Position numbers and translations under genes: made by a program | Notes under the pieces: model-generated | Database searches by the model: none | The model's input: the letters and a program-made list of their open reading frames with translations, nothing else | What the model was told of the DNA's origin: nothing | DNA from: Amorphophallus konjac | Taxonomy: Eukaryota > Streptophyta > Magnoliopsida > Alismatales > Araceae | Assembly: GCA_022559845.1 (NCBI GenBank) | Contig: CM040118.1 | Span: forward strand, 236,391,224-236,455,223 | Direction: 5' to 3' | Length of the DNA stretch: 64,000 nucleotides | Shown: one piece after another, positions 23,701 to 37,171 of the stretch | How the letters are laid out: each line of letters opens with the position of its first letter | Numbering within the stretch: the first letter of the stretch is position 1

Positions 23701-26700
23701 CCGGTTTGAGCCCGACGCTCAAAAGTGCATTTTGTAAATGCACTTGGTTTAAAATCAAAGCAGTCGGGGTCCGGGGGTCCAGAATGTGAAATACTGATCC
23801 GATCGGCATTCCGATCATTTCAACACGACCTGGGAGGTAGACGTGACTTGTCAGAGCTGACAGATTCCAAATCGGACATCCGGTTTGAGCCCGACGCTCA
23901 AAAGTGCATTTTGTAAATGCACTTGGTTTAAAATCAAAGCAGTCGGGGTCCGGGGGTCCAGAATGTGAAATACTGATCCGATCGACATTCCGATCATTCC
24001 AACACGACCTGGGAGGTAGACGTCACTTTTCGGAGCTGACGGATTCCAAATCGGACATCCGGTTTGAGCCCCAGGCTCAAAAGTGTATTTTGTAAATGCA
24101 CTTGGTTTAAAATCAAAGCGGTCAGGGTCCGGGGGTCCAGAATGTGAAATACTGATCCGATAGGCATTCCGATTGTTCCAACACGACCTGGCAGGTAGAC
24201 GTGACTTGTCAGAGCTGACGGATTCTAAATCGGACATTCGGTTTGAGCCTGACGCTCAAAAGTTCATTTTGTAAATGCACTTGGTTTAAAATCAAAGCAG
24301 TCGGGGTCCGGGGGTCCAGAATGTGAAATACTGATCTGATCGGCATTCCGATCATTCCAACACGACCTGGGACGTAGACGTGACTTGTCAGAGCTGACGG
24401 ATTCTAAATCGGACATCCGGTTTGAGCCCGACGCTCAAAGTGCATTTTGTAAATGGACTTGGTTTAAAATCAAAGCAGTCGGGGTCCGGGGGTCCAGAAT
24501 GTGAAATACTGATCCGATCGGCATTCCGATCATTTCAACACGACCTGGGAGGTAGACGTGACTTGTCAGAGCTGACAGATTCCAAATCGGACATCCGGTT
24601 TGAGCCCGACGCTCAAAAGTGCATTTTGTAAATGCACTTGGTTTAAAATCAAAGCAGTCGGGGTCCGGGGGTCCAGAATGTGAAATACTGATCCGATCGA
24701 CATTCCGATCATTCCAACACGACCTGGGAGGTAGACGTCACTTTTCGGAGCTGACGGATTCCAAATCGGACATCCGGTTTGAGCCCCAGGCTCAAAAGTG
24801 TATTTTGTAAATGCACTTGGTTTAAAATCAAAGCGGTCAGGGTCCGGGGGTCCAGAATGTGAAATACTGATCCGATAGGCATTCCGATTGTTCCAACATG
24901 ACCTGGGAGGTAGTCGTGACTTGTCAGAGCTGACGGATTCTAAATCGGACATTCGGTTTGAGCCTGACGCTCAAAAGTACATTTTGTAAATGCACTTGGT
25001 TTAAAATCAAAGCAATCGGGGTCCGGGGGTCCAGAATGTGAAATACTGATCCGATCGACATTCCGATCACTCCAACACGACCTGGGAGGTAGACGTGACT
25101 TGTCAGAGCTGACGGATTCCAAATCGGACATCCGGTTTGAGCCCCACGCTCAAAATTGCATTTTGTAAATGCACTTGGTTTAAAATCAAAGCAGTCGGGG
25201 TCCGGGGGTCCAGAATGTGAAATATTGATCCGATCGGCATTCCAATTGTTCCAACACGACCTGGGAGGTAGACGTGACTTGTCAGAGCTGACGTCTTCCA
25301 AATCGGACATCCGGTTTGAGCCACACGCTCAAAAGTGCATTTTGTAAATGCACTTGGTTTAAAATCAAAGCAGTCGGGGTCCGGGTGTCCATAATGGAAA
25401 ATACTGATCCGATCGGTATTCCGATCGTTCCAACAAGACCTGGGAGGTAGACGTGACTTGTCAGAGCTAAAGGATTCCAAATCGGACATCCGGTTTGAGC
25501 CCAACGCTCAAAAGTGCATTTTGTAAATGCACTTGGTTTAAAATCAAAGTAGTCGGGGTCCGGGGGTCCAGAATGTGAAATACTGATCCGATCAGCATTC
25601 CGATCATTCCAACACAACCTGGGAGATAGACGTGACTTGTCAGAGCTGACGGATTCCAAATCGGACATCCGGTTTGAGCCCGACGCTCTAAAGTGCATTT
25701 TGTAAATGCACTTGGTTTAAAATCAAAGCAGTCGGGGTCTGGAGGTCTAAAATATGAAATAGTGATCCGATCGGCATTTCGATCATTCCAACACAACCTG
25801 GGAGGTAGACGTGACTTGTCAGAGCTGACGGATTACAAATCGGACATCCGGTTTGAGCCCGACGCTCAAAAGTGTATTTTGTAAATGCACTTGGTTTAAA
25901 ATCAAAGCAGTCGGGGTTCGGGGGTCCATAATGTGAAATACTGATCCGATCAGCATTCCAATTGTTCCAACACGACTTGGGAGGTAGACGTGACTTGTCA
26001 GAGCTGACGGATTCTAAATCGGACATCCGGTTTGAGCCCGACGCTCAAAAGTGCATTTTGTAAATGCACTTGGTTTAAAATCAAAGTAGTCGGGGTCCGG
26101 GGGTCCAGAATGTGAAATATTGATCCGATAGACATTCTGATCATTCAAACACGACCTGGGAGGTCGACGAGACTTGTCAGAGCTGACAGATTCCAAATCG
26201 GACATCCGATTTGAGCCTAACGCTCAAAAGTGCATTTTGTAAATGCACTTGGTTTAAAATCAAAGCAGTCGGGGTCCGGGGGTCCAGAATGTGAAATACT
26301 GATCCGATCGACATTCCGATCGTTCCAACACGACCTGGGAGGTAGACGTGACTTGTCAGAGCTGACGGATTCTAAATCGGACATCGGGTTTGAGCCCGAT
26401 GCTCAAAAGTGCATTTTGTAAATGGACTTGGTTTAAAATCAAAGCAGTCAGGGTCCGGGGGTCCAAAATGTGAAATACTGATCCGATCGGCATTCTGATC
26501 ATTCCAACACGACCTGAGAGGTAGACGTGACTTGTCAGAGCTGACGGATTCCAAATCGGACATCCGGTTTGAGCCCGACGCTCAAAAGTGCATTTTGTAA
26601 ATGCACTTGGTTTAAAATCAAAGCAGTCGGGGTCCGGGGGTCCAGAATGTGAAATACTGATCCGATAGGCATTCGGATCATTCTAACACTACCTGGGAGG

Positions 26701-29700
26701 TAGACGTGACTTGTCAGAGCTGACGGATTCCAAATCGGACATCCGGTATGAGCCCGACACTCAAAAGTGCATTTTGTAAATGCACTTGGTTTAAAATCAA
26801 AGCAGTCGGGGTCCGGGGGTCCAGAATGTGAAATACTGATCCGATCGGCATTCCAATCATTCCAACACGACCTGAGAGGTAGACGTGACTTGTCAGAGCT
26901 GACGGATTTCAAATCGGACATCGGTTTGAGCCCGACGCTCAAAAGTGCATTTTGTAAATGGACTTGGTTTAAAATCAAAGCAGTCGGGGTCCGGGGGTCC
27001 AGAATGTGAAATACTGATCCGATCGGCATTCCGATCATTCCAACACGGCCTGGGAGGTAGACGTGACTTGTCAGAGCTGACGGATTCCAAATTAGACATC
27101 CGGTTTGAGCCCCACGCTCAAAAGTGTATTTTGTAAATGCACTTGGTTTAAAATCAAAGCAGTCGGGGTCCGGGGGTCCAGAATGTAAAATACTGATCCG
27201 ATCGGCATTCCGATCATTCCAACACGACCTGGGAGGTAGACGCGACTTGTCAGAGCTCACAGATTCCAAATCGGACATCCGGTTTGAGCCCGACGCTCAA
27301 AAGTGCATTTTGTAAATGCACTTGGTTTAAAATCAAAGCAGTCGGGGTCCGCGGGTCCAGAATGTGAAGTATTGATTCGATCGGCATTCCAATTGTTCCA
27401 ACACGACCTGGGAGGTAGACGTGACTTGTCAGAGCTGACGTATTCCAAATCGGACATCCGGTTTGAGCCACACGCTCAAAAGTGCATTTTGTAAATGCAC
27501 TTGGTTTAAAATCAAAGCAGTCGGGGTCCGGGTGTCCAGAATGTAAAATACTGATCCGATCGGTATTCTGATCGTTCCAACAAGACCTGGGAGGTAGACG
27601 TGACTTGTCAGAGCTAAAGGATTCCAAATCGGACATCCGGTTTGAGCCCAACGCTCAAAAGTGCATTTTGTAAATGCACTTGGTTTAAAATCAAAGTAGT
27701 CGGGGTCCGGGGGTCCAGAATGTGAAATACTGATCCGATCAGCATTCCGATCATTCCAACACAACCTGGGAGATAGACGTGACTTGTCAGAGCTGACGGA
27801 TTCCAAATCGGACATCCGGTTTGAGCCCGACGCTCTAAAGTGCATTTTGTAAATGCACTTGGTTTAAAATCAAAGCAGTCGGGGTCTGGAGGTCTAAAAT
27901 ATGAAATAGTGATCCGATCGGCATTTCGATCATTCCAACACAACCTGGGAGGTAGACGTGACTTGTCAGAGCTGACGGATTACAAATCGGACATCCGGTT
28001 TGAGCCCGACGCTCAAAAGTGTATTTTGTAAATGCACTTGGTTTAAAATCAAAGCAGTCGGGGTTCGGGGGTCCATAATGTGAAATACTGATCCGATCAG
28101 CATTCCAATTGTTCCAACACGACTTGGGAGGTAGACGTGACTTGTCAGAGCTGACGGATTCCAAATCGGACATCCGGTTTGAGCCCGACGCTCAAAAGTG
28201 CATTTTGTAAATGCACTTGGTTTAAAATCAAAGTAGTCGGGGTCCGGGGGTCCAGAATGTGAAATATTGATCCGATAGACATTCTGATCATTCAAACACG
28301 ACCTGGGAGGTCGACGTGACTTGTCAGAGCTGACGGATTCCAAATCGGACATCCGATTTGAGCCTAACGCTCAAAAGTGCATTTTGTAAATGCACTTGGT
28401 TTAAAATCAAAGCAGTCGGGGTCCGGGGGTCCAGAATGTGAAATACTGATCCGATCGACATTCCGATCGTTCCAACACGACCTGGGAGGTAGACGTGACT
28501 TGTCAGAGCTGACGGATTCTAAATCGGACATCGGGTTTGAGCCCGATGCTCAAAAGTGCATTTTGTAAATGGACTTGGTTTAAAATCAAAGCAGTCAGGG
28601 TCCGGGGGTCCAAAATGTGAAATACTGATCCGATCGGCATTCTGATCATTCCAACACGACCTGAGAGGTAGACGTGACTTGTCAGAGCTGACGGATTCCC
28701 AATCGGACATCCGGTTTGAGCCCGACGCTCAAAAGTGCATTTTGTAAATGCACTTGGTTTAAAATCAAAGCAGTCGGGGTCCGGGGGTCCAGAATGTGAA
28801 ATACTGATCCGATAGGCATTCGGATCATTCTAACACTACCTGGGAGGTAGACGTGACTTGTCAGAGCTGACGGATTCCATATCGGACATCCGGTATGAGC
28901 CCGACACTCAAAAGTGCATTTTGTAAATGCACTTGGTTTAAAATCAAAGCAGTCGGGGTCCGGGGGTCCAGAATGTGAAATACTGATCCGATCGGCATTC
29001 CAATCATTCCAACACGACCTGAGAGGTAGACGTGATTTGTCAGAGCTGACGGATTTCAAATCGGACATCGGGTTTGAGCCCGACGCTCAAAAGTGCATTT
29101 TGTAAATGGACTTGGTTTAAAATCAAAGCAGTCGGGGTCCGGGGGTCCAGAATGTGAAATACTGATCCGATCGGCATTCCGATCATTCCAACACGGCCTG
29201 GGAGGTAGACGTGACTTGTCAGAGCTGACGGATTCCAAATTAGACATCCGGTTTGAGCCCCACGCTCAAAAGTGTATTTTGTAAATGCACTTGGTTTAAA
29301 ATCAAAGCAGTCGGGGTCCGAGGGTCCAGAATGTAAAATACTGATCCGATCGGCATTCCGATCATTCCAACACGACCTGGGAGGTAGACGCGACTTGTCA
29401 GAGCTCACAGATTCCAAATCGGACATCCGGTTTGAGCCCGACGCTCAAAAGTGCATTTTGTAAATGCACTTGGTTTAAAATCAAAGCAGTCGGGGTCCGG
29501 GGGTCCAGAATGTGAAATACTGATCCGATTGGTATTCTGATCATTCCAACACGACCTGGGAGGTAGACGTGACTTGTCAGAGCTGACGGATTCCAAATCG
29601 GACATCCGGATTGAGCCCCACGCTCAAAAGTGCATTTTGTAAATGCACTTGGTTTAAAATCAAAGCAGTCGGGGTCCGGGGGTCCAGAATGTGAAATACT

Positions 29701-32700
29701 GATCTGATCGGCATTCCGATCATTCCAACACGACCTGGGACGTAGACGTGACTTGTCAGAGCTGACGGATTCTAAATCGGACTTCCGGTTTGAGCCCGAC
29801 GCTCAAAGTGCATTTTGTAAATGGACTTGGTTTAAAATCAAAGCAGTCGGGGTCCGGGGGTCCAGAATGTGAAATACTGATCCGATCGGCATTCCGATCA
29901 TTTCAACACGACCTGGGAGGTAGACGTGACTTGTCAGAGCTGACAGATTCCAAATCGGACATCCGGTTTGAGCCCGACGCTCAAAAGTGCATTTTGTAAA
30001 TGCACTTGGTTTAAAATCAAAGCAGTCGGGGTCCGGGGGTCCAGAATGTGAAATACTGATCCGATCGACATTCCGATCATTCCAACACGACCTGGGAGGT
30101 AGACGTCGACTTTTCGAGCTGACGGATTCCAAATCGGACATCCGGTTTGAGCCCCAGGCTCAAAAGTGTATTTTGTAAATGCACTTGGTTTAAAATCAAA
30201 GCGGTCAGGGTCCGGGGGTCCAGAATGTGAAATACTGATCCGATAGGCATTCCGATTGTTCCAACATGACCTGGGAGGTAGTCGTGACTTGTCAGAGCTG
30301 ACGGATTCTAAATCGGACATTCGGTTTGAGCCTGACGCTCAAAAGTACATTTTGTAAATGCACTTGGTTTAAAATCAAAGCAATCGGGGTCCGGGGGTCC
30401 AGAATGTGAAATACTGATCCGATCGACATTCCGATCACTCCAACACGACCTGGGAGGTAGACGTGACTTGTCAGAGCTGACGGATTCCAAATCGGACATC
30501 CGGTTTGAGCCCCGACGCTCAAAATTGCATTTTGTAAATGCACTTGGTTTAAAATCAAAGCAGTCGGGGTCCGGGGGTCCAGAATGTGAAATACTCATCC
30601 GATCGGCATTCCAATTGTTCCAACACGACCTGGGAGGTAGACGTGACTTGTCAGAGCTGGCGGATTCTAAATCGGACATCCGGTTTGAGCCCGACGCTCA
30701 AAAGTGCATTTTGTAAATGCACTTGGTTTAAAATCAAAGCAGTCGGGGTCCGGGGGTCCAGAATGTGAAATACTGATCCGATCGATATTCCGATCATTCC
30801 AACACGACCTGAGAGGTAGACGTGACTTTTCAGAGAAGACGGATTCCAAATCGGACATCCGGTTTGAGCCCGACGCTCAAAAGTGCATTTTATAAATGCA
30901 CTTGGTTTAAAATCAAAGCAGTCGAGGTCCGGAGGTTCAGAATGTGAAATACTGATTCGATCGGCATTCCGATCATTCCAACACGACCTGGGAGATAGAC
31001 GTGACTTGTCAGAGCTGACGGATTCTAAATCGGACATCCGGTTTGAGCCCGACGCTCGAAAGTGCATTTTGTAAATGCACTTGGTTTAAAATCAAAGCAG
31101 TCGGGGTCCGGGGGTCCAAAATATGAAATACTGATCTGATCGTTATTTCGATCATTCCAACACGACCTTGGAGGTAGACGTGACTTGTCAGAGCTGACGG
31201 ATTCCAAATCGGACATCCGATTTGAGCCCGACGCTCAAAAGTGCATTTTGTAAATGCACTTGGTTTAAAATCAAAGCAGTCGGGGTCCGGGGGTCCAGAA
31301 TGTGAAATACTGATCCGATCGGCATTCCAATTGTTCCAACACGACCTGGGAGGTAGACGTGACTTGTCAGAGCTGACGTATTCCAAATCGGACATCCGGT
31401 TTGAGCCCGACGCTCAAAAGTACATTTTGTAAATGCACTTGGTTTAAAATCAAAGCAGTCGGGGTCCGGGGGTCCAGAATGTGAAATACTGATCCGATCA
31501 GCATTCCGATCATTCCAACACGACTTGGGAGGTAGACGTGACTTGTCAGAGCTGACGGATTCCAAATCGGACATCTGGTTTGAGCCCGACGCTCAAAAGT
31601 GCATTTTATAAATGCACTTGGTTTAAAATCAAAGCAGTCGGGGTCCGGGGGTCCAAAATGTGAAATACTGATCCGATCAGCATTCCGATCATTCCAACAC
31701 GACCTGGGACGTAGACGTGACTTGTCAGAGCTGACGGATTCCAAATCGGACATCCGGTATGAGCCCGACACTCAAAAGTGCATTTTGTAAATGCACTTGG
31801 TTTAAAATCAAAGCAGTCGGGGTCCGGGGGTCCAGAATGTGAAATACTGATCCGATCGGCATTCCAATCATTCCAACACGACCTGAGAGGTAGACGTGAC
31901 TTGTCAGAGCTGACGGATTTCAAATCGGACATCGGTTTGAGCCCGACGCTCAAAAGTGCATTTTGTAAATGACTTGGTTTAAAATCAAAGCAGTCGGGGT
32001 CCGGGGGTCCAGAATGTGAATACTGATCCGATCGGCATTCCGATCATTCCAACACGGCCTGGGAGGTAGACGTGACTTGTCAGAGCTGACGGATTCTAAA
32101 TTAGACATCCGGTTTGAGCCCCACGCTCAAAAGTGCATTTTGTAAATGCACTTGGTTTAAAATCAAAGCAGTCGGGGTCCGGGGGTCCAGAATGTAAAAT
32201 ACTGATCCGATCGGCATTTCGATCATTCCAACACGACCTGGGAGGTAGACGCGACTTGTCAGAGCTCACAGATTCCAAATCGGACATCCGGTTTGAGCCC
32301 GACGCTCAAAAGTGCATTTTGTAAATGCACTTGGTTTAAAATCAAAGCAGTCGGGGTCCGGGGGTCCAGAATGTGAAATACTGATCCGATTAGTATTCTG
32401 ATCATTCCAACACGACCTGGGAGGTAGGCGTGACTTGTCAGAGCTGACGGATTCCAAATCGGACATCCGGATTGAGCCCCACGCTCAAAAGTGCATTTTG
32501 TAAATGCACTTGGTTTAAAATCAAAGCAGTCGGGGTCCGGGGGTCCAGAATGTGAAATACTGATCCGATCGGCATTCCGATCATTCCAACACGACCTGGG
32601 ACGTAGACGTGACTTGTCAGAGCTGACGGATTCTAAATCGGACTTCCGGTTTGAGCCCGACGCTCAAAAGTGCATTTTGTAAATGCACTTGGTTTAAAAT

Positions 32701-35700
32701 CAAAGCAGTCGGGGTCCGGGGGTCCAGAATGTGAAATACTGATCCGATCGACATTCATATCATTTCAACACGACCTGGGAGGTAGACGTGACTTGTCAGA
32801 GCTGACAGATTCCAAATCGGACATCCGGTTTGAGCCCGACGCTCAAAAGTGCATTTTGTAAATGCACTTGGTTTAAAATCAAAGCAGTCGGGGTCCAGGG
32901 GTCCAGAATGTGAAATACTGATCCGATCGACATTCCGATCATTCCAACACGACCTGGGAGGTAGACGTCACTTTTCGAGCTGACGGATTCCAAATCGGAC
33001 ATCCGGTTTGAGCCCCAGGCTCAAAAGTGTATTTTGTAAATGCACTTGGTTTAAAATCAAAGCGGTCAGGGTACGGGGGTCCAGAATGTGAAATACTGAT
33101 CCGATAGACATTCCGATTGTTCCAACACGACCTGGGAGGTAGACGTGACTTGTCAGAGCTGACGGATTCTAAATCGGACATTCGGTTTGAGCCTGACGCT
33201 CAAAAGTACATTTTGTAAATGCACTTGGTTTAAAATCAAAGCAGTCGGGGTCCGGGGGTCCAGAATGTGAAATACTGATCCGATCGACATTCCGATCACT
33301 CCAACACGACCTGGGAGGTATACGTGACTTGTCAGAGCTGACGGATTCCAAATCGGACATCCGGTTTGAGCCCCACGCTCAAAATTGCATTTTGTAAATG
33401 CACTTGGTTTAAAATCAAAGCAGTCGGGGTCCGGGGGTCCAGAATGTGAAATACTGATCCGTTCGGCATTCCGATTGTTCCAACACGACCTGGGAGGTAG
33501 ACGTGACTTGTCAGAGCTGGCGGATTCTAAATCGGACATCCGGTTTGAGCCCGACGCTCAAAAGTGCATTTTGTAAATGCACTTGGTTTAAAATCAAAGC
33601 AGTCGGGGTCCGGGGGTCCAGAATGTGAAATACTGATCCGATCGATATTCCGATCATTCCAACACGACCTGAGAGGTAGACGTGACTTTTCAGAGCAGAC
33701 GGATTCCAAATCGGACATCCGGTTTGAGCCCGACGCTCAAAAGTGCATTTTGTAAATGCACTTGGTTTAAAATCAAAGCAGTCGAGGTCCGGAGGTCCAG
33801 AATGTGAAATACTGATTCGATCGGCATTCCGATCATTCCAACACGACCTGGGAGATAGACGTGACTTGTCAGAGCTGACGGATTCTAAATCGGACATCCG
33901 GTTTGAGCCCGACGCTCGAAAGTGCATTTTGTAAATGCACTTGGTTTAAAATCAAAGCAGTCGGGGTCCGGGGGTCCAAAATATGAAATACTGATCCGAT
34001 CGGTATTTCGATCATTCCAACACGACCTTGGAGGTAGACGTGACTTGTCAGAGCTGACGGATTCCAAGTCGGACATCCGATTTGAGCCCGACGCTCAAAA
34101 GTGCATTTTGTAAATGCACTTGGTTTAAAATCAAAGCAGTCGGGGTCTGGGGGTCCAGAATGTGAAATACTGATCCGATCGGCATTCCAATTATTCCAAC
34201 ACGACCTGGAAGGTAGACGTGACTTGTCAGAGCTGACGTATTCCAAATCGGACATCCGGTTTGAGCCCGACGCTCAAAAGTGCATTTTGTAAATGCACTT
34301 GGTTTAAAATCAAAGCAGTCGGGGTCCGGGGGTCCATAATGTGAAATACTGATCCGATCAGCATTCCGATCATTCCAACACGACTTGGGAGGTAGACGTG
34401 ACTTGTCAGAGCTGACGGATTCCAAATCGGACATCCGGTTTGAGCCCGACGCTCAAAAGTGCATTTTGTAAATGCACTTGGTTTAAAATCAAAGCAGTCG
34501 GGGTCCGGGGGTCCAAAATGTGAAATACTGATCCGATCGATATTCCGATCATTCCAACATGACCTGGGAGGTAGACGTGACTTGTCAGAGCTGACAGATT
34601 CCAAATCGGACATCCAGTTTGAGCCCGACGCTCAAAAGTGCATTTTGTAAATGCCCTTGGTTTAAAATCAAAGCAGTCGGGGTCCGGGGGTCCAGAATGT
34701 GAAATACTGATCCGATCGGCATTCCGATCATTCCAACACGGCCTGGGAGGTAGACGTGACTTGTCAGAGCTGACGGATTCCAAATCGGACATCCGGTTTG
34801 AGCCCGACGCTCAAAAGTGTATTTTGTAAATGCACTTGGTTTAAAATCAAAGCAGTCGGGGTCCAGGGGTCCAGAATGTGAAATACTGATCCGATCGGCA
34901 TTCCGATCATTCCAACACGACCTGGGAGGTAGACGTGACTTGTCAGAGCTGACAGATTCCAAATCGAACATCCGGTTTGAGCCCGACGCTCAAAAGTGCA
35001 TTTTGTAAATGCACTTGGTTTAAAATCAAAGCAATCGGTGTCCGGGAGTCCAGAATGTGAAATACTGATCTGATCAGCATTCCGATCATTCCAACACGAC
35101 CTGGGAGGTTGACGTGACTTGTCAGAGCTGACGGATTCTAAATCGGACATCCGGTTTGAGCCCCACACTCAAAAGTGTATTTTGTAAATGCACTTAGTTT
35201 AAAATCAAAGCAGTCATGGTCCGGGGGTCCAGAATGTGAAATACTGATCCGATCGGCATTTCGATCGTTCCAACACGACCTAGAAGGTAGACGTGACTTG
35301 TGAGAGCTGACGGATTCCAAATCGGACATCCGGTTTGAGCCCGACGCTCAAAAGTGCATTTTGTAAATGCACTTGGTTTAAAATCAAAGCAGTCGGGGTC
35401 CGGGGGTCCAGAATGTGAAATACTGATCCGATCGGCATTCCGATCATTCCAACACAACCTGGGAGGTAGACGTGACTTGTCAGAGCTGACAGATTCCAAA
35501 TCGGACATCCGGTTTGAGCCCGACGCTCAAAAGTGCATTTTGTAAATGCACTTGGTTTAAAATCGAAGCAGTCGGGGTCCGGGGGTTCAGAATGTGAAAT
35601 ACTGATCCGATCGGCATTCCGATCATTCCAACACGACCTAGGAGGTAGACGTGACTTTTCAGAGCTGACGGATTTCAAATCGGACATCCGGTTTGAGCCC

Positions 35701-36959
35701 CAGGCTCAAAAGTACATTTTGTAAATGCACTTGGTTTAAAATCAAAGTAGTCGGGGTCCGGGGGTCCAGAATGTGAAATATTGATCCGATAGGCATTCTG
35801 ATCATTCAAACACGACCTGGGAGGTCGACGTGACTTGTCAGAGCTGACGGATTCCAAATCGGACATCCGATTTGAGCCTAACGCTCAAAGGTGCATTTTG
35901 TAAATGCACTTGGTTTAAAATCAAAGCAGTCGGGGTCCGGGGGTCCAGAATGTGAAATACTGATCCGATCGACATTCCGATCGTTCCAACACGACCTGGG
36001 AGGTAGACGTGACTTGTCAGAGCTGACGGATTCTAAATCGGACATCGGGTTTGAGCCCGACGCTCAAAAGTGCATTTTGTAAATGGACTTGGTTTAAAAT
36101 CAAAGCAGTCGGGGTCCGGGGGTCCAGAATGTGAAATACTGATCCGATCGGAATTCTGATCATTCCAACACGACCTGAGAGGTAGACGTGACTTGTCAGA
36201 GCTGACGGATTCCAAATCGGACATCCGGTTTGAGCCCGACGCTCAAAAGTGCATTTTGTAAATGCACTTGGTTTAAAATCAAAGCAGTCGGGGTCCGGGG
36301 GTCCATAATGTGAAATACTGATCCGATCGGCATTCCGATCATTCCAACACGACCTGCGAGGTAGACGTGACTTGTCAGAGCTGACGAATTTCAAATCGGA
36401 CATCCGGTTTGAGCCCGACGCTCAAAAGTGCATTTTGAAAATGCACTTGGTTTAAAATCAAAGCAGTCGGGGTCCGGGGGTCCAGAATGTGAAATACTGA
36501 TCCGATCGGCATTCTGATCATTCCAACACAACCTAGGAGGTAGACGTGACCTGTCAGAGCTGACAGATTCCAAATCGGACATCCGGTTTGAGCCCGACGC
36601 TCAAAAGTGCATTTTGTAAATGCACTTGGTTTAAAATCAAAGAAGTCGGGGACCGGGGGTCCAGAATGTGAAATACTGATCCGATCGGCATTCTGATCGT
36701 TCCAACACGACCTGGGAGGTAGACGTGACTTGTCAGAGCTGACGGATTCCAAATCGGACATCCGGTTTGAGCCCGACGCTCAAAAGTGTATTTTGTAAAT
36801 GCACTTGGTTTAAAATCAAAGCAGTCGGGGTCCGGGGGTCCAGAATGTGAAATACTGATCCGATCGGTATTTCGATCGTTCCAACACGACCTGGGAGGTA
36901 GACGTGACTTGTCAGAGCTGACGGATTCCAAATCGGACATCCGGTTTGAGCCCCACGCT
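20796..36959 (+). repeat. 179-bp satellite array, left segment (about 90 diverged copies)
   Basis: Monomers repeat every 179 bp (178-180 where small indels occur). They begin at a sharp junction at AGACGTGACTTG and end at 36959 within GAGCCCCACGCT. Copies differ from one another at several percent of sites and share diagnostic variants in blocks, which gives higher-order structure (offsets of 715, about 2,147, about 2,860 and 3,937 bp). The monomer contains inverted repeats, notably AAGTGCATTT/AAATGCACTT around a 3-bp loop and GATCGG/CCGATC around CATT. Open frames of 63 and 128 codons recur on both strands purely because of the repeat and are not genes. Confidence 0.97.
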
Positions 36960-37071
36960 AAAATAACTCAATTCAAAACTATGTTAGTTTTCAAAACTTA
37001 GTCTAGAATAATTCAAAAAAGTAGATTCTACGATTGATATCTTTACAGTCATCGATTTGATATTATGTTGA
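36960..37071 (+). repeat. Copy of the array's right flank, cut by the assembly gap
   Basis: These 112 bp (starting AAAATAACTCAATTC) are not satellite. They match 58518-58629 except for one substitution (GTAGATTC against GTAGGTTC) and a missing T just before the gap. The two satellite monomers before it also share diagnostic variants with the monomers before 58518. Confidence 0.93.
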
Positions 37072-37171
37072 NNNNNNNNNNNNNNNNNNNNNNNNNNNNN
37101 NNNNNNNNNNNNNNNNNNNNNNNNNNNNNNNNNNNNNNNNNNNNNNNNNNNNNNNNNNNNNNNNNNNNNNN
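37072..37171. other. Assembly gap (100 N)
   Basis: Exactly 100 unknown bases separate non-satellite flank on the left from satellite on the right. The round number suggests a placeholder of unknown true size. Confidence 0.99.

Noticed and set aside
26535..27278. A longer 247-codon minus-strand frame in the satellite
   Set aside because: It results from a 1-bp deletion (GACATCGGTTTG near 26928) that joins two of the repeat-derived frames. There is no domain or start context.
20796..36959. CRISPR-like array
   Set aside because: The units are contiguous 179-bp repeats with no short repeat and variable spacer alternation, and the context is a plant genome.
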